From CAZFLM01 sp964519955 (GTDB lineage: Bacteria; Armatimonadota; Chthonomonadetes; Chthonomonadales; CAJBBX01): 29,141 bases of DNA. Of this stretch, positions 24,051 to 29,141 are shown in pieces; position 1 is the first letter of the stretch, and the number at the start of each line of letters is the position of its first letter. A program made the position numbers and the translations under genes. The stretch lies in assembly GCA_964519955.1 (NCBI GenBank), contig CAZFLM010000078.1:1-29141 (forward strand). Direction: 5' to 3'. The notes beneath the pieces are model-generated. The model had not been told where the DNA came from, did no database searches, and worked only from the letters and a program-made list of their open reading frames with translations.

Positions 24051-25793
24051 ATGATAGGACGAATTCACGGAGTGATCGCGGTCCTCCTCATCGTCGCCGC
24101 GTGCCCGTCTCCCGCGTTCGGTAGGGCGCCCGGAACCGGAGCCGGCGGCGGCAAGCTGCTCACGGTCGATTACGTCGGCGCCGAGTTGGCCGACGTCCTG
24201 CGCGCCATCGCCGCCCAGAGCAAGGCCAATGTGGCCATCAGCCCGGCGGCGAAGGGCCAGGTCACCGTGCATCTGCGCGAGCGAACGGTCGACGAAGCGA
24301 TCCAGGTCGTCGCCAACCTGGCCGGTGTGGCCGCCCGCAAGGTGAGCGACACCTACGTCATCGCCCCGCGGGCCGATATGCGCGGCATGCTCGAGCGCCT
24401 CGGGACCACGCGTGTCGTGCCGGTCACCAACATCCCGGCGAAGGAGGCCGTCGACCTCGTCCAGGGCGCGTACCCCGACCTGACGGCTCGTCCGCAGGGG
24501 AAGGCCGTCGCGCTGACCGGTACGGCTGAGGACCTCGAGGCGGGCGCGAAGCTGCTGCGCGAGAACGACACGGTGGCGCCGGAAAGCATCCGCTGCACCG
24601 AGAAGCTCGCCGTGCGGAACCGCCCCGCCAAGGAGGCCGCGGCTGCCCTCGCAAAGATGGTGCCCGGCCTGACGGCCGAAGCGGCAGGCAGCGACGTCGT
24701 GCTCGCGGGCACGCAGCTCCAGGTCGAGTCCGGGAAGAAGGGGCTCGAGCTGCTCGATGTGCCGGCCAAGCCGGACCAGGAGACGCGCCTCTACCCGGTG
24801 CGCTACACCGCCGCGGCCGAGCTGGTGGCGCTCCTGGGGAAGAGCTGCCCCAACGTCGAGGTGTTCCCCGGCCCAGACAGCTATGCTCCGCGCAAGCCGG
24901 TCCTGGCGATGCAGAGCGGCCAGTTGGCAGGCCTCGTGGGCGCCAACACGAGCGGCAGCAGCAACAACCAGCAGAGCGGCTCGCAGAGCGTCGACAGCGC
25001 GGGCGCGTCCGACAAGAACGGCTACCAGGGCCACGCCCTCTCGCTCGTCCTTCGCGGCAAGGTCGCCGACCTGGACGAGGCGGTGAAGGTGCTGTCGATG
25101 GTCGACGTGCCGGCCAAGCAGCTCATCGTCGAGGCGCGCGTGGCTGAGGTATCGCCCGAGGACGTGGACAACCTCGGCGTGCAGTGGGAGTGGAACAAGT
25201 TCCAGTTCACGGAGCGGCCCAACTCGGACTCCACCTCGGGCCCGCTCGGGTTCGGCAGCTTCGGGCGCTCCTCGTTCAACCCCCTGGCCACGCTGAACAT
25301 GATGGTGACGAAGAAGACCGCGAAGATCCTGGCATCGCCGCACATCCGCGTGCTCAACGATCAGGACGCGTCGATGTTCATCGGCGAGACGCTGCGCATC
25401 CGGGTGCTCGCCACCTCGAGCGCGACGGCGGGCTCGACGTACACGGTCTACGAGATCCCGGTCGGCATCGTGCTGCTCGTCCGACCGCGGGTGAACGATG
25501 ACGGCTATATCACCGCGCGTGTCCATCCAGTGGTCAGCACGCTGGTGAACACGCCCGATGAGAACAACCTGCCGCAGACGGCCGCCCGCGAAGCGGATAC
25601 GACCGTGCGCGTGAAGGACGGCGAGACGCTGGTCATCGGCGGCCTCATCCAGGACTCGGACAGCAAGACGATGTCGAAGATCCCGCTCCTGGGCGATCTG
25701 CCGCTCGTCGGCCAGTTGTTCCGCAATCAATCTCGGACCCACAAGCGCACGGAAGTGCTGGTCTTTGTGACGATCCGACTTGCCAAGGACTAA
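24051..25793 (+). CDS. pilQ: Secretin, PilQ/GspD family outer-membrane channel
   Basis: This 580-residue secretin forms the outer-membrane pore for pili. After an N-terminal signal comes an STN/N0 domain (about residues 35-107), then repeated N-type KH-like domains (RVVPVTNIPAKEAVDLV, KLAVRNRPAKEAAAAL, RLYPVRYTAAAELVALL). A Gly/Ser/Asn/Gln-rich loop lies near 300-325. The C-terminal secretin barrel (about 355-580) contains VEARVAEVSPEDV, DGETLVIGGLIQDSDS and IPLLGDLPLVGQLFR, the family signature. The signal could be lipoprotein type: IVAAC puts a cysteine at residue 18. The start is ATG 24051; the frame opens earlier but overlaps pilO. The context favours PilQ over a type II GspD. Confidence 0.93.
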   Translation: MIGRIHGVIAVLLIVAACPSPAFGRAPGTGAGGGKLLTVDYVGAELADVLRAIAAQSKANVAISPAAKGQVTVHLRERTVDEAIQVVANLAGVAARKVSDTYVIAPRADMRGMLERLGTTRVVPVTNIPAKEAVDLVQGAYPDLTARPQGKAVALTGTAEDLEAGAKLLRENDTVAPESIRCTEKLAVRNRPAKEAAAALAKMVPGLTAEAAGSDVVLAGTQLQVESGKKGLELLDVPAKPDQETRLYPVRYTAAAELVALLGKSCPNVEVFPGPDSYAPRKPVLAMQSGQLAGLVGANTSGSSNNQQSGSQSVDSAGASDKNGYQGHALSLVLRGKVADLDEAVKVLSMVDVPAKQLIVEARVAEVSPEDVDNLGVQWEWNKFQFTERPNSDSTSGPLGFGSFGRSSFNPLATLNMMVTKKTAKILASPHIRVLNDQDASMFIGETLRIRVLATSSATAGSTYTVYEIPVGIVLLVRPRVNDDGYITARVHPVVSTLVNTPDENNLPQTAAREADTTVRVKDGETLVIGGLIQDSDSKTMSKIPLLGDLPLVGQLFRNQSRTHKRTEVLVFVTIRLAKD

Positions 25794-25841
25794 CCGGCGC
25801 GTCTCGCGCAGTCGGATGCGCGACCGGCACGAGGTGCAACC

Positions 25842-26600
25842 ATGAACTTCTCGAACCTGAGCCCCGCGGAGCGGATGAAGGTATCGCTGCTAGGCGGCGT
25901 GATCGTGATCGTGCTCTTCTTCGTGGCGCACACCCTTCTGGGCGCGCTGTCGCCGAAGAAGCCCGCGAACAAGCAGGCGAAGCAGGACGCCAAGACATCC
26001 ACGTCGAGCGCCTCAACGACATCGGCGCCGGGCGCGTCCGCGCCGGTGGCGGTTGGAGCGGAGGGGTTCACCGGCGTGAAGCTCGCCCAGGCCGGCGGCA
26101 AGTCGAAGCTCGGCGAGAGCCCCGACCTGGACATGGGGACGCATGACCCGTTCGTGCCGCTGCAGGACACGAAGCCCGGGCCGCAGGCCGCCCCGAAGCT
26201 CCCTGCGCCGGCGCCTGACGCGGCCAGGGCGGCGCCGGACGTGAGCGTGAAGGCCTCGCACGGCTTCGGCGGAGTCGGTCCGTCGGGCATGCCGCCGCTG
26301 CCGCTGCTGGGCGCAGGTCCGCCGGGGCTCGGCGCTGCCCCGGCCGCGGTCATCCCGCCGCCTGAACCCACGATCCGCGTGGTCGGCATCGTCCACGGCG
26401 ATCCGTCCGTCGCCACGATCCAGGTGGCGGAGCGCACCATGCTGGCCCGGCCCGGCGACGCGCTCTACACCGGGTACCGCCTGATGCAGGTCGGCCCGGA
26501 GAGCGTCGTCGTGCGCCACAAGGGCGAGCGCATCCCCATGCGCGTTGGCGACATGATCAACGAGCAGAAGGCCAAGAGCGGGTCGACCAGCCAGCAGTAA
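25842..26600 (+). CDS. pilP: PilP-like pilus assembly protein
   Basis: This 252-residue inner-membrane-anchored periplasmic protein has a transmembrane helix about residues 14-35 (VSLLGGVIVIVLFFVAH) and a low-complexity Lys/Ala/Ser linker. The HDPFVPL motif at 101-107 is typical of PilP. A Pro/Ala/Gly-rich stretch comes next. A compact beta-domain fills about 175-240 (TIRVVGIVHGDPSVATIQV, then a VRHKGERIPMRVGD strand), as in PilP and GspC homology regions. It would bridge the PilN-PilO subcomplex and the secretin. Canonical PilP is usually a lipoprotein; here a helix anchors it, as in GspC. It is the last gene before the terminator. Usual gene order is P before Q; here it is reversed. Confidence 0.75.
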   Translation: MNFSNLSPAERMKVSLLGGVIVIVLFFVAHTLLGALSPKKPANKQAKQDAKTSTSSASTTSAPGASAPVAVGAEGFTGVKLAQAGGKSKLGESPDLDMGTHDPFVPLQDTKPGPQAAPKLPAPAPDAARAAPDVSVKASHGFGGVGPSGMPPLPLLGAGPPGLGAAPAAVIPPPEPTIRVVGIVHGDPSVATIQVAERTMLARPGDALYTGYRLMQVGPESVVVRHKGERIPMRVGDMINEQKAKSGSTSQQ

Positions 26601-26606
26601 CGACGT

Positions 26607-26641
26607 GACGAGGGCCGGAGGGTGTCCTTCCGGCCCTCGTC
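26607..26641 (+). terminator. Terminator of the pilus operon
   Basis: A perfect 13-bp stem (26607-26619 with 26629-26641, core GAGGGCCGGA/TCCGGCCCTC) and nine-base loop begin six bases after the PilP-like stop codon. A T-run is absent. Confidence 0.7.
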
Positions 26642-26661
26642 CACGAGTCCTGCAGCACGCC

Positions 26662-26690
26662 TCGCCAGGCGCCGCCCGGTGGTCTATAAT
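26662..26690 (+). promoter_or_regulatory. Promoter for the sialidase-dehydrogenase pair
   Basis: A consensus TATAAT lies at 26685-26690, and a weaker TCGCCA at 26662-26667 stands 17 bases upstream. The start codon at 26726 follows a GGAGG site at 26716-26720. Confidence 0.6.
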
Positions 26691-26725
26691 GTGCGCAGCA
26701 ACCGGACGGACCGACGGAGGACGAC

Positions 26726-27955
26726 ATGACTGCGATCGGATGGACCGCGACGATGCTGCTCGTTTGGGCGGGCGCCGCCAGAGCGTCGGAGTCTCGAACG
26801 CCGCCGCCACCCGGCACCGTCATCGACTACAGCCCCGCGTCCAGCCGCATCTACGTCGGATCGCCCAGCATCGCCATCCTCCCCGACGGGACCTATGTCG
26901 CGTCGCACGACCAGTTCGGCCCCGGCAGCACCGCCGACCGCACCCTCGTGTTCGCCTCCTCGGACCGCGGCCGGACCTGGTCGAAGCTCTGCGAGATCAA
27001 GGGGCAGTGGTGGTCCACCCTCTTCGTGCACCGCGGGGCGCTCTACCTGATAGGGCCCAACCGCGAGGAGGGCCAGGCCGTCATCCGCCGCTCCACCGAC
27101 GGCGGGCGCACCTGGACCGAGCCGACCGATGCGAGGTCCGGCCTGCTCATCGCCGAAGGGAAGTACCACTGCGCCCCGGTGCCGGTCCTCGTCCACCGCG
27201 GCCGCATCTGGCGAGCGATGGAGGACACGCTCGGCCCCGGCGGCTGGGGCACGCACTTCCACGCGTTCATGCTCTCCGCGCCGGAGGATACCGATCTCCT
27301 GGACGCGTCGAACTGGACGATCTCGAACCGTCTGGGCCGCGACCCGCAGTGGCTGGACGGCACGTTCAAGGGCTGGCTCGAAGGTAACGCCGTGGTCACG
27401 CAGGACGGACGCATGCTGGACATCCTGCGTGTCGACTGCCCGGACGACAACGAGGTGGCCGCGTTCATCGACATCAGCGCGGACGGCACGACCGCCACGT
27501 TCGATGCCGAGAAGGGCTTCGTCCCGTTCCCGGGAGGCGCGAAGAAGTTCACCATCCGCTGGGACCCGAAGTCGAAGCGATACTGGTCGCTGGTGAATTA
27601 CGTGCCTCCGGCCGAGCGCAAGGGCAAGCCGGCCTCCACCCGAAACACCCTCGCGCTGGCCTGCTCGCCGGACCTGAAGGCATGGGAGATCCGCGCGATA
27701 CTCCTGCACCATCCCGACGCGCTCAAGCACGGCTTCCAGTACGTGGACTGGCTGTTCGACGGTGAAGACATCGTGGCCGCGGTTCGCACCGCCTACGACG
27801 ACGACGCCACGGGCGCGCACAACTTCCACGACGCGAACTACCTGACGTTCCACCGCTTCGCCCGCTTCCAGCGCCTCCTGGATCGCGACCCGGACGCGAA
27901 GGCCGTGGGCATCGTCGACCGGACCGCCAGCCAGCCGAAGGCCACCGGGCGATGA
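26726..27955 (+). CDS. Exported sialidase-like beta-propeller protein (BNR/Asp-box)
   Basis: This 409-residue protein has a signal peptide (MTAIGWTATMLLVWAGAARA, cleavage near residue 20-22) and a six-bladed-propeller sialidase-like fold. Two clear Asp-boxes are SSDRGRTW (78-85) and STDGGRTW (123-130). An arginine in the first blade (SSRIYVGSPSIAILPDGTYV) fits the start of the sialidase domain. Many members of this family are not true neuraminidases but act on other acidic or neutral glycans, so substrate is uncertain. It should act in the periplasm or outside the cell. Its stop codon overlaps the start of the dehydrogenase gene, so the two are coupled. Confidence 0.85.
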   Translation: MTAIGWTATMLLVWAGAARASESRTPPPPGTVIDYSPASSRIYVGSPSIAILPDGTYVASHDQFGPGSTADRTLVFASSDRGRTWSKLCEIKGQWWSTLFVHRGALYLIGPNREEGQAVIRRSTDGGRTWTEPTDARSGLLIAEGKYHCAPVPVLVHRGRIWRAMEDTLGPGGWGTHFHAFMLSAPEDTDLLDASNWTISNRLGRDPQWLDGTFKGWLEGNAVVTQDGRMLDILRVDCPDDNEVAAFIDISADGTTATFDAEKGFVPFPGGAKKFTIRWDPKSKRYWSLVNYVPPAERKGKPASTRNTLALACSPDLKAWEIRAILLHHPDALKHGFQYVDWLFDGEDIVAAVRTAYDDDATGAHNFHDANYLTFHRFARFQRLLDRDPDAKAVGIVDRTASQPKATGR

Positions 27956-28971
27956 GAGCGGTCATCCTGCGCGAGCCCGGGTGCCTCGCCCCGGACAACG
28001 TGCCGCCTCCGCCGGCGCCCGGACCGTCCGAGGCGCTCGTCCGCGTGAAGACGGTGGGCATCTGCGGCACCGACATCCACGCCTACCTCGGCCGCCAGCC
28101 GTACTTCACCTACCCGCGCATCATCGGCCACGAGCTGGGCGTCGAGGTGGTTGCGGTCGGCGACGACGTGACGAACGTGCGGCCCGGTGACCGCTGCGCG
28201 GTGCAGCCCCACCTCTGGTGCGGCGAATGCGTCGCGTGCCGCCAGGGCAAGACGAACTGCTGCGTCTCGCTGCGCGTTCTGGGCGTGCACCTGGATGGGG
28301 GCATGCAGGAGCAGCTCACGCTCCCCGCACGCTGCCTGCACCGCTCCGACGCGCTGACGTTCGAGCAGCTCGCGCTGGCAGAGACGCTGGCGATCGGGGC
28401 GCATGCGGTGGACCGCGCGGGCGTGCGGCGAGGCGAGGTCGCCCTGGTGATCGGGGCCGGCCCCATCGGGCTATCGGTCGCCGCGTTCGCAGACCTGGCC
28501 GGCGCGACCGTGCTCATCGCGGACATCAACCGCGGGCGGCTCCGCTTCGCGTCCGAGGCAATCAACGCCTGCCAGCCGATCGAGGCCGTGGAGGGGTGGG
28601 CCGAGGCGCTGCGGGAGCGGACCGGCGGCGACATGGCCGCGGCGGTGTTCGACGCCACGGGCAGCGCCGAGTCGATGGCCGCAGCGCTGCAGTACGTGGC
28701 GCACGGCGGCCGCCTGGTGTTCGTCAGTCTCGTTCAGGCCGACATCGCCATCTCGGACCCGGAGTTCCACAAGCGCGAGGCCACGCTCCTCGCCACACGC
28801 AACTCGACCGCGGCAGACTTCCAGCGCGTGCTGCCGCTGATCGAGTCGGGCTTCATCAACACGACGCCGTGGGTCACGCACCGGTCGTCGCTGGACGTGC
28901 TGCCCTCCGTGTTCGACCACTGGATCCAGCCGGGCTCGGGCATCGTGAAGGGGATGGCGCTCGTGGTGTGA
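27952..28971 (+). CDS. Zinc-binding medium-chain alcohol/sugar dehydrogenase
   Basis: This 339-residue cytosolic MDR-family oxidoreductase resembles sorbitol, threonine and galactitol dehydrogenases. Catalytic zinc ligands are C38 (VGICGTD) and H60-E61 (IIGHELG). The structural zinc site is the cysteine cluster C90, C93, C96 and C103/C104 (WCGECVACRQGKTNCC). The Rossmann domain has VIGAGPIGLSVAAFA near residue 163, with ADIN after the second strand, whose aspartate suggests NAD rather than NADP. The ATG overlaps the upstream TGA in an ATGA arrangement. Pairing with a sialidase-like glycan enzyme suggests oxidation of a released sugar or polyol; this is inference. Confidence 0.92.
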   Translation: MRAVILREPGCLAPDNVPPPPAPGPSEALVRVKTVGICGTDIHAYLGRQPYFTYPRIIGHELGVEVVAVGDDVTNVRPGDRCAVQPHLWCGECVACRQGKTNCCVSLRVLGVHLDGGMQEQLTLPARCLHRSDALTFEQLALAETLAIGAHAVDRAGVRRGEVALVIGAGPIGLSVAAFADLAGATVLIADINRGRLRFASEAINACQPIEAVEGWAEALRERTGGDMAAAVFDATGSAESMAAALQYVAHGGRLVFVSLVQADIAISDPEFHKREATLLATRNSTAADFQRVLPLIESGFINTTPWVTHRSSLDVLPSVFDHWIQPGSGIVKGMALVV

Positions 28972-28973
28972 AG

Positions 28974-29096
28974 CTACGGGGGCAGGGCGAGGGAGACGCG
29001 GGCCGCCGACTTGCCCGGGTAGCGCAGAGCGACGGCGTAGACCGTGAGCACGCGCAGGTCGGGATCGAGTAGAGCCCACGTCGGCTCTAGCCTGAT
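28974..29096 (-). pseudogene. Decayed C-terminal fragment of a HEPN-domain protein
   Basis: On the minus strand, 40 codons end at a TAG (28974-28976) and read DLRVLTVYAVALRYPGKSA near the end. The LTxYAVxxRYPG pattern is characteristic of the C-terminal helix of HEPN-domain proteins, which often act as RNase toxins with a nucleotidyltransferase antitoxin. An in-frame TAG at 29097-29099 closes the frame upstream, and the next 14 codons toward the window edge do not restore a clear HEPN sequence. It is therefore probably a remnant, or a gene frame-shifted near the edge. The call rests on one short motif. Confidence 0.45.
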
Positions 29097-29141
29097 CTAT
29101 TCGTCACCCTTGGCGACAGTGGCCACATGACGATTGCTGGT

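Overview
The window is G+C-rich, densely coding DNA, probably from a diderm bacterium. The secretin and the PilM/N/O/P-type assembly genes imply an outer membrane. The mix of sugar isomerases, URO-D-family and TIM-barrel enzymes, an orphan MalF-type permease, a sialidase-like protein and a P/E/A-rich HTH protein suggests Armatimonadota or a similar environmental lineage such as Planctomycetota. That placement is inference: no rRNA or other phylogenetic marker lies in the window. I see no tRNA, rRNA, CRISPR array, insertion sequence or prophage module.

Layout. Positions 1-145 are a non-coding stretch packed with small hairpins. Positions 226-5631 hold a Tat-exported sugar-isomerase-like TIM barrel (+), an M15-type peptidase (-), a sugar ABC permease (-), an ArnT/PMT-type membrane glycosyltransferase (+) and a URO-D-family protein (+). 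Positions 5670-6715 hold an XRE repressor and an ImmA/IrrE-type metalloprotease behind a strong extended -10 promoter. A NamZ-type muramidase (-) follows at 6736-7932. Positions 8084-12425 look like one rightward unit: promoter, queA, P/E/A-rich HTH protein, GT4 glycosyltransferase, dedA and a textbook terminator. Positions 12440-15822 are a leftward unit of L-fucose isomerase, D-lyxose-isomerase-like cupin and TIGR01777 epimerase. Positions 15946-20049 encode a 1367-residue membrane-anchored P-loop NTPase with eight uniform 43-residue TPR-like repeats. A xylose isomerase (-) lies at 20196-21224. Positions 21649-26641 are a type IV pilus alignment/secretin operon (PilM-PilN fusion, PilO, secretin, PilP-like) closed by a terminator. 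A sialidase-like protein and a zinc alcohol dehydrogenase (26685-28971) share overlapping stop and start codons. The last 170 bases carry what looks like a decayed HEPN-domain gene end on the minus strand.

How the genes work together. Three aldose-ketose isomerases (fucose, lyxose/mannose and xylose types), a sialidase-like protein, a sugar dehydrogenase candidate and a sugar permease suggest scavenging of sugars from complex glycans. Two peptidoglycan-directed enzymes without export signals suggest murein turnover. The most unusual items are the membrane-tethered STAND-like TPR NTPase, the PilM-PilN fusion, the XRE-ImmA pair and the HEPN remnant. None is proven to be a new system, but the NTPase is the best candidate for an undescribed sensor or defence protein.
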